A stretch of DNA of 64,000 bases from Pseudoroseomonas cervicalis (GTDB lineage Bacteria > Pseudomonadota > Alphaproteobacteria > Acetobacterales > Acetobacteraceae). A program made the position numbers and the translations under genes. Positions within the stretch are counted from its first letter, which is position 1; each line of letters starts with the position of its first letter. The stretch is taken from positions 2,025,001 through 2,089,000 of the forward strand of contig NZ_JAUTAJ010000004.1 of NCBI RefSeq assembly GCF_030818485.1, written 5' to 3'. This document shows, piece by piece, positions 51,039 through 59,078 of the stretch. The notes beneath the pieces were generated by a model. That model ran no database searches, was not told the origin of the DNA, and saw only the letters and a list, made by a program, of their open reading frames with translations.

Positions 51039-51995
51039 ATGTCCAGGATGACGCGCCGCGCCGCGCTGGCCGGACTGCTCGCCACCCCCGCCCTCGCCCG
51101 CGCCAGCCCCGGCTGGGAACCCACCCGGCCGGTGCAGCTGATCGCCGGCTTCGCCCCCGGCGGCGGCAGCGACATCATCGCCCGCACCATCGCCGAGGCC
51201 TGCCAGCCCCTCTACCCCGTGCCGCTGGTCGTGGTGAACCGGCCCGGCGCCGGCGGCGCCCTGGCGGCCGAGGCCGTGGCCCGCGCCAGCCCCGACGGCC
51301 AGACCCTGCTGCTGGCCGGCGGCAGCGAAAGCACCTCCATCCCCGCCCATCGCGACGTGCCCTACGACCCCAAGAGCAGCTTCCGCTCGGTCATCCGCCT
51401 GACCCGGCACGGGCATTTCATCTGCGTGCGCGGCAAGACCGGCCGCTTCCGCGACATGCGCCAGGTGATGGCCGCCGCCCGCGAGGCACCGGGGCGCATC
51501 ACCCATGGCTCGGCCGGGGCCGGCACCCTCTCCCACTCCCTGTTCCTGCTGCTAGAAAAGCGCGCCGGGGTGGAGTTCCTGCATGTGCCCTACACCGGCG
51601 GCGGGCCGGTGGCGCAGGCGCTGCTCAGCGGCGACATCGATCTCGGCGTGCAGGCCTCGGACGAGCTGGGCGGCCTCGCCGCCTCGGGCGACATCGTGCC
51701 GATCGCGCTCGCCTCGGCCGAGCGCGCCCCCGCCTGGCCCAACGTGCCGACCCTGCGCGAGCTGGGCTTCGAGGTGGTGGCCGACAACCAGAAGGGCTGG
51801 GTCGGCCCCGCCGGCATGACCGACGCCATGGTCGGCTACCACCATGACCGCTTCCGCCAGGGGCTGCAGAGTGCGACCTGGCGGCGCTTCCTGGAGCGCA
51901 TCGGCGAGACCGATGGCTATGCCGATGGCCGCGCCTTCCAGGCCGCCATGGACCGGCTGCTGGACGATATCCGCGGCGCGCTGCGCAGCGCCTGA
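51039..51995 (+). CDS. Bug-family (TctC-like) periplasmic substrate-binding protein
   Basis: This 318-residue receptor has a short twin-arginine-like signal (MTRRAALAGLLATPALARAS). Bug motifs are TRPVQLIAGFAPGGGSDIIA, VVNRPGAGGALAAEAVA, SPDGQTLLL, THGSAGAGTLSHSLFLLLEK and LHVPYTGGGPVAQALLSGDID. It lies between the Ldh2-type and hydroxyisobutyrate-dehydrogenase-like genes, so it probably delivers or senses the carboxylate catabolised by this cluster. No TctA/TctB genes are present. Confidence 0.91.
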   Translation: MSRMTRRAALAGLLATPALARASPGWEPTRPVQLIAGFAPGGGSDIIARTIAEACQPLYPVPLVVVNRPGAGGALAAEAVARASPDGQTLLLAGGSESTSIPAHRDVPYDPKSSFRSVIRLTRHGHFICVRGKTGRFRDMRQVMAAAREAPGRITHGSAGAGTLSHSLFLLLEKRAGVEFLHVPYTGGGPVAQALLSGDIDLGVQASDELGGLAASGDIVPIALASAERAPAWPNVPTLRELGFEVVADNQKGWVGPAGMTDAMVGYHHDRFRQGLQSATWRRFLERIGETDGYADGRAFQAAMDRLLDDIRGALRSA

Positions 51996-52011
51996 CCCGC
52001 AAGGAGATTGC

Positions 52012-52911
52012 ATGGACCCGATCCGCCCCCCTGCCCGCCTCGCCTTTCTCGGCCTCGGCGTGATGGGCGCCGCCATGGCGGCCAATCTGAACCGCGCCGG
52101 CTTCGCGCTCGCGGTCCACAGCCGCAGCCGCGGCAAGGCGGAGGCGCTGGAACAGGAAGGCGCCGCCTGGGCGGCGAGCCCCGCCGAGGCGGCGCGCGGT
52201 GCCGCCGCCATCGGCCTCTGCCTGCCCGACACGCCGGATGTGGAGGCGGTGCTGTTCGGCCCCGGCGGCGTGGCGGAAGGCGTCGCGCCCGGCGCGGTGG
52301 TGATCGATTTCTCGACCATCGCCGCCGGCGCCACCGCCGGCTTCGCCAAGCGCCTGCTGGCGGAGCGCGGCGCGCATCTGCTGGACAGCCCGGTCTCCGG
52401 CGGCCCGGCCGGCGCGCGCGACGCCACGCTGACCTGCATGGTGGGCGGCGACGCGGCGGCCTTCGCCGCGGCGGAGGCGGTGTTCGCCGCGGTGGGGCGC
52501 ACGGTGACGCATCTCGGCCCCTCGGGCGCCGGGCAGGTCTGCAAATCGGCCAACCAGCTGATCATCACCGCCACCATGCAGGCGGTGTTCGAGGCGCTGT
52601 CGCTCGGCCGCAAGGCGGGGCTGGATCCGGAGGCGATGCGCCAGGCGCTGCTCGGCGGCTCGGCCCGCTCGGCGGTGCTGGAGGTGCATGCCAAGCGCTA
52701 TCTGGACGGCGCCTTCGCCCCCGGCTTCCGCGCCGAGCTGATGCGCAAGGATATGCGCCTGGCGCAGCAGGCCGTGCGCGACCACGGCGTGCACGCCCCG
52801 GCCACGGCGCTCGCCGCCCAGATGATGGAGGCGGTCGTGAACACCGGCCGTGGCGGCCTGGATTCCACGGCTCTCGGCACGCTGGTCGCCGAGCTGTCCG
52901 GCCTTTCCTGA
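52012..52911 (+). CDS. 3-Hydroxyisobutyrate dehydrogenase-family reductase
   Basis: This 299-residue beta-hydroxyacid dehydrogenase shows the NAD motif LAFLGLGVMGAAMAANLNRA, the substrate segment DSPVSGGPAGARDATLTCMV, the catalytic lysine in GQVCKSANQLIIT, and the C-terminal KDMRLAQQAVRDHGV. Candidates within the family include tartronate semialdehyde, 3-hydroxyisobutyrate and 2-hydroxy-3-oxopropionate. AAGGAGATT precedes the ATG, 16 nt after the Bug gene stop, so the two are co-transcribed. Confidence 0.92.
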   Translation: MDPIRPPARLAFLGLGVMGAAMAANLNRAGFALAVHSRSRGKAEALEQEGAAWAASPAEAARGAAAIGLCLPDTPDVEAVLFGPGGVAEGVAPGAVVIDFSTIAAGATAGFAKRLLAERGAHLLDSPVSGGPAGARDATLTCMVGGDAAAFAAAEAVFAAVGRTVTHLGPSGAGQVCKSANQLIITATMQAVFEALSLGRKAGLDPEAMRQALLGGSARSAVLEVHAKRYLDGAFAPGFRAELMRKDMRLAQQAVRDHGVHAPATALAAQMMEAVVNTGRGGLDSTALGTLVAELSGLS

Positions 52912-52927
52912 CAGAAAGGAAGGGGGT

Positions 52928-52951
52928 CCAGGGGGAATACTTTTCCCCTGG
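52928..52951. terminator. Stem-loop between convergent genes
   Basis: TCCAGGGGGAA and TTTTCCCCTGG pair as a stem of about nine bases around ATAC, in the 56-nt gap between the convergent dehydrogenase and CinA-like genes. A T-rich stretch (TTGCTTTGCTTTGG) follows on the plus strand. Confidence 0.55.
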
Positions 52952-52967
52952 CCTTGCTTTGCTTTGG

Positions 52968-53732
52968 TTAGCCGGGCTCCCCTGCCACCGGCGTGTATCC
53001 CAGTTCCCTGATCAGCGCCGTCATCTGTTCCAGCGCCGCGTCGAGCTGCGCCGGATCGGTGCCCTTGGCCACCAGCGAGACGCCGTTCCCGCTCGGCCGG
53101 TAATAGGGGTAGGAGCCGATATCGATTCCGGGGAAGCGCGCCTGGATCGCGCCCAGCCCCTCGGCCACGCGCCCTTCCAGCATGCCATTGGCGTGCACGG
53201 CGCGGGAGGCAACGGGGGTGCCGCCCTGCAGCGAGGGCGCGAGCCCGTCGAACATGGCCTGCATGATGCGCGGCACGCCGGCCATCACATGCACATTGCC
53301 GATGATGAAGCCGGGGGCGATGGAGACCGGGTTGTCGATCAGCGTCGCGCCGCGCGGCATGGTGGCCATGCGCTGGCGGGCGGGGTTGAACTCGGCCGGC
53401 GGGTCCTGGCGGGCGTAATGGGCCTCGAGCCGCGCCCAGGCCTCGGGGTGCGGTTCCCAGGGCACGCCGAAGGCGGCGGCGATGCATTCGGCGGTGATGT
53501 CGTCATGCGTCGGGCCGATGCCGCCGGTGGTGAAGACGTAGGTGAATTTCGCCCGCACCTCGTTGACGGTCGCGATGATGGTCTCCCGCACATCGGGGAT
53601 CACCCGCACCTCGCGCAGCGGGATGCCGCGCTCGCCCAGCCGGGTCGCCAGGAATTTCAGGTTGGCGTCCTGGGTGCGGCCCGAAAGCACCTCATTGCCG
53701 ATGATGAGGAGGCAGGCCGTTGGCTGGGTCAT
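52968..53732 (-). CDS. CinA N-terminal (MoaB/MogA-like) domain protein
   Basis: This 254-residue protein consists of the molybdopterin-binding-like domain of CinA without the C-terminal nicotinamide-nucleotide amidase. CLLIIGNEVLSGRTQDANLK, TTGGIGPTHDDITAECIAAA and GNVHVMAGVPRIMQAMFDGL are characteristic. Such stand-alone proteins act on pyrophosphate bonds in nucleotides or are uncharacterised. The ATG at 53732 starts directly before the domain. Confidence 0.88.
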   Translation of the reverse strand: MTQPTACLLIIGNEVLSGRTQDANLKFLATRLGERGIPLREVRVIPDVRETIIATVNEVRAKFTYVFTTGGIGPTHDDITAECIAAAFGVPWEPHPEAWARLEAHYARQDPPAEFNPARQRMATMPRGATLIDNPVSIAPGFIIGNVHVMAGVPRIMQAMFDGLAPSLQGGTPVASRAVHANGMLEGRVAEGLGAIQARFPGIDIGSYPYYRPSGNGVSLVAKGTDPAQLDAALEQMTALIRELGYTPVAGEPG

Positions 53733-53812
53733 GGCGGGTTCCGCTGTGTGGGACGTCCGCCAATCTAGGCGCATCGCGGCAGGGCGGAAGGGGGGGCCGA
53801 GGCCCCCGCCGC

Positions 53813-54865
53813 CTAGAGAAAATCGCGCAGCAGGGCGACCAGCGGCTTGTCGGCCGGCGGCATGGCGTAATCGGCCAGCTTGTTCGGCCGCACCCAGGCC
53901 AGCGCCTGGCCTTCCTTCGCCACCACCGCGCCTTCCCAGCGGCGGCAGAGATAGAGCGGCATCAGCAGGTGGAAGCGCCCGGCATCGTGGCTGGCGAAGG
54001 TGAAGGGGGCGAGGCAGGCGGCCGAGACATCGATGCCCAGCTCCTCGCGCAGCTCGCGGATCAGCGCGTCCTCCGGCGTCTCGCCGGGCTCCAACTTGCC
54101 GCCGGGGAATTCCCACAGCCCGGCCATCGGCTTGCCCTCGGGCCGGCGGGCCAGCAGCACGCGGCCATCCGGGTCGACCAGGGCGCAGGCGGCGACCAGC
54201 AGCATCGGCTTGGCATCCGGCGCGGCGGCGGGGGGCTCGGCCAGCGCCGCGACCGGCTCGGGCGGGGCGGGGGCAACCAGATCCTCGCGCCCGCCCTCGA
54301 AGCAGACCACCGGCAGGCGGGTGTTGCGGGCCAGGAAATGCGCCTCGGTGCGGCCGGTCTCGGCCATGCCGATGCGCTTCAGCACGCCGGCGGAACGGCC
54401 ATTCTCCTCCAGCACATGGGCGAAGATGCGGTCGAGGTCGAGATGGGCGAGACCCCAGCGCGCCAGCCGCCCGGCGGCCTCGGCGGCGACGCCATGGCCC
54501 CAGAAGCGGCGGCCGACCCAGTAGCCCAGCTCGGCGCGGCGGGTCCCGGCCTCCCGCGTCAGGCCGACGCAGCCGACCAGCACCTCATTGTCCCCATCCT
54601 GGCCGACGATGGCCAGGTGCCAGGCCGAGCCCTCTTCCAGCTGGCGATGGGTGGAGGCGATCCATTCATCCGCCAGTTCGCGCGGATAGGGGAAGGGCAC
54701 GCGGGAGAGGAAGCGCACCACCTCCCAGTCATTGATCAGCCGGTGCAGCTCGGCCGCGTCCTCGGGGCGCAGCAGGCGCAGCGTCAGGCGCTCGGTGCGC
54801 AGCGGGGCGAAGGCGGGGGTGGCCCCGGTGTCGGCGGGCCGGTCCTGGGGGGTGGTGGTGCTCAT
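53813..54865 (-). CDS. GNAT acetyltransferase - Nudix (MutT) fusion protein
   Basis: This is a 350-residue two-domain protein. Residues about 20-180 are a RimJ/GNAT_3-type acetyltransferase (RTERLTLRLLRPEDAAELHR, RAELGYWVGRRFWGHGVAAE). Residues about 220-350 are a Nudix hydrolase with a complete box (GGKLEPGETPEDALIREL then REELGI) and MutT-like ALVDPDGRVLLARRPEGKPM. An Ala/Pro/Glu linker joins them. The C-terminal half probably hydrolyses oxidised nucleotides such as 8-oxo-dGTP. It lies 49 nt downstream of rne's end on the same strand's upstream side. Confidence 0.87.
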   Translation of the reverse strand: MSTTTPQDRPADTGATPAFAPLRTERLTLRLLRPEDAAELHRLINDWEVVRFLSRVPFPYPRELADEWIASTHRQLEEGSAWHLAIVGQDGDNEVLVGCVGLTREAGTRRAELGYWVGRRFWGHGVAAEAAGRLARWGLAHLDLDRIFAHVLEENGRSAGVLKRIGMAETGRTEAHFLARNTRLPVVCFEGGREDLVAPAPPEPVAALAEPPAAAPDAKPMLLVAACALVDPDGRVLLARRPEGKPMAGLWEFPGGKLEPGETPEDALIRELREELGIDVSAACLAPFTFASHDAGRFHLLMPLYLCRRWEGAVVAKEGQALAWVRPNKLADYAMPPADKPLVALLRDFL

Positions 54866-54914
54866 GGGCGGGCCGAGGGGCCCCGCGGCGGTTCGCGCCG
54901 CGGGGCCATGCGGA

Positions 54915-57900
54915 TCAGCGCTTCCACCAGCCGCGCTTCTTCGGCGCGTCCGGCGAGGCTTCGACGATCACCGGCTGCACCGGCGGCGCGGCCACCGGCT
55001 CGCCAGCGGCGGGCGCGGGGGCGGCGGGCTCGGGGGCAGCGGGCTCGGCAGCGGCCGGGGCGGCGGCCGCCACCGGAGCCGTCACCGGGGCTTCCACCAC
55101 GGGGGCGGGCTGCTCGGCCGGCAGCTCGGCGGCGCTGGGGGCGGCCACCGGCTTGCGGCTGCGCGGCGCGCGGCGCGGCTTGGCCGGGGCCTCGGCCGCC
55201 GGCTCGGCGGCGGCTTCCGGCTGGGCCTCGGGCACGGCCTCGGCGGCCGGCTCGGCCACCGCCGCCTTGCGGCTGCGGCTGGCGCGGCGCGGCTTGGCCG
55301 GGGCTTCCGCCGCCGCCTCGGGCACCGCCTCGGGGGCGGCAACCGGCGCGGCCTCGGGCGCGGCCTCGGCGGCCGGCTCGGCCACCGCCGCCTTGCGGCT
55401 GCGGCTGGCGCGGCGCGGCTTGGCCGCGGGCGCCTCAGCCACCGGCTCCGGCGCCGGCTCGGCCTGCGCCGCCGCGGCGGGCTCCGGCGCGGCCGGGGGG
55501 GCCGCTTCCGGCACCGCGGCGGCCGGCTCGGGCGCGGCCGGGGCGGGCTCGACCACCACCGGGGCGGCGACCGGCTGCGGCGCCGGCCCCTGGGCCAGCG
55601 GCACCGGCTTCACCAGGCTGGCCTGCTGGGCCGCTTCCTCGGCCGCCGCCATGGCGTCGAAGATGTCGTCCAGCGTGCCGGCGAAGGGATCCGCCGGGGT
55701 CGGGCCGGCATAGCGCGCGGCGCGGTTCTCGCCCTGGCGCGGCTCCGGACGGCCCTCGGCGCGCGGCTCGTGGCGGGTCTCGGGGCGGCGGTCCTGGCGC
55801 GGCGGCTGGCCGGCCTCCGGACGCGGCGCCTCGCCCTCGCGGCGGCGGCCACCGCGGCGGCCGCGGCGGCGCGAGCGCGGCTCGGCCCCGTCGCGCGGCG
55901 AGAACTCGCCGCCGAAATCGGGCACCACATCCGGCTCTTCCTCGGCCAGCAGCGGCGCGGCCGGGATGGCCTCGGCCGTCGCCTCGGCGGCGTCGCCCTC
56001 TTCCTCCTCGCCCTCATCGGCCTCCGACTCGGATTCGGCGGCGCCGTTCAGGCTGGTGCCGTCCTCGCGGCGGCCCCCACGGCGGCGGCGGCGGCGACGG
56101 CGGCGGCGGCCATCGCCATTGCGGTCCTCCTCGCCATTGGCCGGGGCGGCCTCGCCGGCCACCTCCGGGCGGGCACCGGCAGCCGCCTCGGGCGTGGCCA
56201 CGGCCTCGGCCCGGGCCGGCTCGGCGCGGCCATTCTCGGCACGGCCGGTCTCGGCGCGCTCCGGCTCCGCCTCGGGGGCGAAATCCATGCGCAGCGCGGC
56301 GGGGGCGCTCTGCGGCTCCGGCGCGGTCTGGGCGCGCAGCCGCTCGATGCGGATCTGCGGGCCGGACAGCTTCGCATCGCCCTCGAACAGCACCGCCATG
56401 TTGTAGCGGGCCTCGATCTCGCTCAGCCGGTCGCGGCGGCGGTTGAGGATGTGCAGCGCCAGATCCGGCGCGATCGACACCTGGATCTCGGCGGCGCGGC
56501 GCTTGGCGCCCTCCTCCTCGATCTGGCGCAGCACCTGCAGCGCGGCGCTTTCCGGGCTGCGGACGATGCCGAGGCCCTGGCAATGCGGGCAGGTGATGAA
56601 GGAATGCTCGGTCAGGCTGGGGCGCAGCCGCTGGCGGCTCATCTCCAGCAGGCCGAAATGGCTGATGCGGCCGACCTGGATGCGGGCGCGGTCGTTCTTC
56701 AGCGCCTCCTTCAGCCGGCGCTCCACCTGCGCGTCGTTGCGCGGCGACTCCATGTCGATGAAGTCGATGACGATGAGGCCGGCCAGGTCGCGCAGCCGCA
56801 GCTGGCGCGCGATCTCCTCGGCCGCCTCCATGTTGGTGCGCAGCGCCGTGTCCTCGATGTGCCGGTCGCGCGTGGCGCGGCCCGAATTCACGTCGATGGC
56901 GACCAGCGCCTCGGTCTGGTTGATGACGATGTAGCCGCCCGATTTCAGCTGCACCGTGGGCGACATCATCGCGTCGAGCTGCGCGTCGACGCCGTGGCGG
57001 GCGAAGAGCGGCACGGTGGCGTCGCGGTAGAGGCGGATCTTGCGCTCGTTCTGCGGCATCAGCATGCGCATGAAGTCGCGCGCCTGGCGGTAGGCGCCCT
57101 CGCCCTCCACCTGGATCTCCTCGATGTCGCGGCCGAACACGTCGCGGATCGAGCGCTTGATGAGGTCCGCCTCCTCATAGATCAGGGCGGGAGCGGTCGA
57201 TTGCAGCGTGCGCTCGCGGATGTCGTCCCACAGCCGCAGCAGGTATTCGCAGTCGCGCCGGATCTCGGGCTTCGGCAGGCCGGCGCCGGCGGTGCGCACG
57301 ATCATGCTCATGCCGCGGGGCATGTTCAGCTCGTCGATCGCCTCGCGCAGCCGCTTGCGGTCGGCGATCGAGGTGATCTTGCGCGAGATGCCGCCGCCCT
57401 TCGGCGAGTTCGGCATCAGCACGGAGAAGCGGCCGGCCAGGCTGATATAGGTGGTCAGCGCCGCGCCCTTGTTGCCGCGCTCCTCCTTGACGACCTGCAC
57501 CAACATGATCTGCCGGCGGCGGATCACTTCCTGGATCTTGTAGTGGCGCAGGAAGCGCGGCGGGATGCGGCGCTCCTCCCGGCCATTCTCGTCGGATTCT
57601 TCCTTGCCGCGGCCGCCCAGCGTCTCGGGCGGGTTCTCCTCCGCCTCGGCGGTCTCGGCGGCGGACAGCTCGGCGGCGGGCAGTTCGGGGGCGGGGCCGT
57701 CGGCGGGCTCGCCGATCGCGACACCCTCATGCGGCACGGTGGCCTCGGCGGCGGCGGCCTCGGCGGCCAGCAGCGCCTCGGGGTCGGCGCTGCGGCTCTC
57801 GCCGCTCGACATCGCCTGGCTGCGGGGCTCGCCCGGCTCGGACGCCTCGCCCGCCTCATCGGCATCGGCCATGCGCTCGATGGCGGCGACCATCTCGTCG

Positions 57901-58229
57901 GCCTCGGCGTCCGAGACCTCGTCCTCCTCCTCGTCCTGCGCCTCTTCCGCCTGCAGGGCGAGGAGGCGCTCACGGTCGGCGACGGGGATCTGGTAGTAGT
58001 CGGGGTGGATTTCGCCGAAGGCCAGGAAGCCGTGGCGGTTGCCGCCATATTCGACGAAGGCGGCCTGCAGGCTGGGTTCGACGCGAACCACCTTGGCCAG
58101 GTAGATGTTGCCCTTCAGCGGGCGCTTGTTCTCGGTCTCGATGTCGAATTCTTCGAGCCGGTTGCCGTCCAGCACCACCACGCGTGTCTCTTCGGCGTGG
58201 GATGCATCGATCAGCATGCGCTTGGTCAT
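54915..58229 (-). CDS. rne: Ribonuclease E with acidic S1 insert and long basic-repeat tail
   Basis: This endoribonuclease starts mRNA decay and processes rRNA/tRNA at the membrane. The 1104-residue protein has an S1 domain interrupted by an acidic insert at about residues 92-222. The DNase-I-like domain has catalytic aspartates in VAIDVNSGRATR (about 447) and LIVIDFIDME (about 488), with the zinc-link CPHCQGLG near 546. About 530 disordered residues follow, including Arg-rich RRGRRGGRR tracts and three KPRRASRSRK-type repeats, ending GWWKR. The ATG at 58229 is preceded by GGAG. It has a long leader. Confidence 0.94.
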   Translation of the reverse strand: MTKRMLIDASHAEETRVVVLDGNRLEEFDIETENKRPLKGNIYLAKVVRVEPSLQAAFVEYGGNRHGFLAFGEIHPDYYQIPVADRERLLALQAEEAQDEEEDEVSDAEADEMVAAIERMADADEAGEASEPGEPRSQAMSSGESRSADPEALLAAEAAAAEATVPHEGVAIGEPADGPAPELPAAELSAAETAEAEENPPETLGGRGKEESDENGREERRIPPRFLRHYKIQEVIRRRQIMLVQVVKEERGNKGAALTTYISLAGRFSVLMPNSPKGGGISRKITSIADRKRLREAIDELNMPRGMSMIVRTAGAGLPKPEIRRDCEYLLRLWDDIRERTLQSTAPALIYEEADLIKRSIRDVFGRDIEEIQVEGEGAYRQARDFMRMLMPQNERKIRLYRDATVPLFARHGVDAQLDAMMSPTVQLKSGGYIVINQTEALVAIDVNSGRATRDRHIEDTALRTNMEAAEEIARQLRLRDLAGLIVIDFIDMESPRNDAQVERRLKEALKNDRARIQVGRISHFGLLEMSRQRLRPSLTEHSFITCPHCQGLGIVRSPESAALQVLRQIEEEGAKRRAAEIQVSIAPDLALHILNRRRDRLSEIEARYNMAVLFEGDAKLSGPQIRIERLRAQTAPEPQSAPAALRMDFAPEAEPERAETGRAENGRAEPARAEAVATPEAAAGARPEVAGEAAPANGEEDRNGDGRRRRRRRRRRGGRREDGTSLNGAAESESEADEGEEEEGDAAEATAEAIPAAPLLAEEEPDVVPDFGGEFSPRDGAEPRSRRRGRRGGRRREGEAPRPEAGQPPRQDRRPETRHEPRAEGRPEPRQGENRAARYAGPTPADPFAGTLDDIFDAMAAAEEAAQQASLVKPVPLAQGPAPQPVAAPVVVEPAPAAPEPAAAVPEAAPPAAPEPAAAAQAEPAPEPVAEAPAAKPRRASRSRKAAVAEPAAEAAPEAAPVAAPEAVPEAAAEAPAKPRRASRSRKAAVAEPAAEAVPEAQPEAAAEPAAEAPAKPRRAPRSRKPVAAPSAAELPAEQPAPVVEAPVTAPVAAAAPAAAEPAAPEPAAPAPAAGEPVAAPPVQPVIVEASPDAPKKRGWWKR
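55145..55430 (-). repeat. Tandem basic repeats in the RNase E tail
   Basis: Three near-identical units encoding AKPRRASRSRKAAV (the third reads AKPRRAPRSRKPVA) recur at about 113-126-nt intervals (around 55146, 55265 and 55388 on the plus strand). They are separated by Ala/Pro/Glu-rich linkers. Each unit resembles an arginine-rich RNA-binding motif. Confidence 0.8.
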
Positions 58230-59078
58230 GAACCGGGATGCTCCAGGCCGCCGGCGCGGTCGCGCTGCCGGCGGCGGCAATGGGTGGGCAGGCCCGAGGC
58301 AGCGGGATCGCACAGGCGGCGTGGCGAAGCGGTGGCCATGCGGCTCTGGTTCCGACCTCTCGTCTCGGCGGGCCGCGCCCCGGATGGGGGGGCCCTTGTG
58401 GAGCGCGCCGCGCGCAGGCCCCGGGACCGCGCCACGGCACCGCGCGAAGCGGCGCCATGCGGCGCGAACGGGCCAGCGGCAGGCACGTGGCAGGGGCTGG
58501 GCGATCGCCCTGGCCCCCTTCCGCGCCTTGCGCACACGCCGGCGAAGCGGGCCGCGGAACATCGGCACAACGGGGCAACCCTGCCCCCGCACATCATAGG
58601 GGCAACCCCTTGCCAGTTCCTGACGGCCGCACCGCATCCTGCCCGCCGCAACCGCGGCTGGACATCAGCCCGCCGCGAAGGCGGCTGGAGCCAGGATGGG
58701 ACGGGCGGCCGGGCCCGGACCCTCCGCCGGCGGCGCGTGCCGCCGGGGCAAGGCACCATAGGCGGCGCCCTGCCCTTCCACAAGGCATTGCGATGCTGAG
58801 ATGTTACATGAACTTTGCCCGTGATCCTGCGGCCCTGCCGTGATACAGCCAGCCCCAGCCATCCCGGAACCCGCAGGGGAACAGGGCCGTCGCGGCGTTT
58901 TTCCGCGGCAATACGGCCGGCGGGCCCGGCGATTCGCGGCCCGCGGGCGGGGCCTGGCCAGGCCATCCCGCCCGCCCGGGCCACCGCATGCGCGCGCCGG
59001 CCACCCGGCGCCGCCCTGGCCGATGGGAGGGGGACACCCGCCGGCCAGGCCACAGACCGAGAGGGGGAGAGCCGCGCG
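58230..59078. other. Long divergent region between rne and the amidase gene
   Basis: This 849-nt stretch contains no convincing gene despite open frames caused by high GC. It must hold the rne leader and both divergent promoters. A minus-strand promoter candidate lies at 58756-58784, which would give rne a leader of about 520 nt. An AT-richer patch (58795-58825) lies beside it. RNase E leaders in other bacteria mediate autoregulation; whether this one does is not visible. Confidence 0.5.
58756..58784 (-). promoter_or_regulatory. Candidate rne promoter
   Basis: On the minus strand TTGTGG (58784-58779) and TATGGT (58761-58756) are separated by 17 bases, matching three and four consensus positions. 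It is the best-spaced pair in the region, but the match is modest. Confidence 0.28.

Noticed and set aside
54732..58799. Open frame of more than 1,300 codons on the plus strand opposite rne
   Set aside because: It is antisense to the highly conserved rne frame, has Arg/Gly/His-rich translated composition typical of high-GC shadow frames, and shows no family motif.
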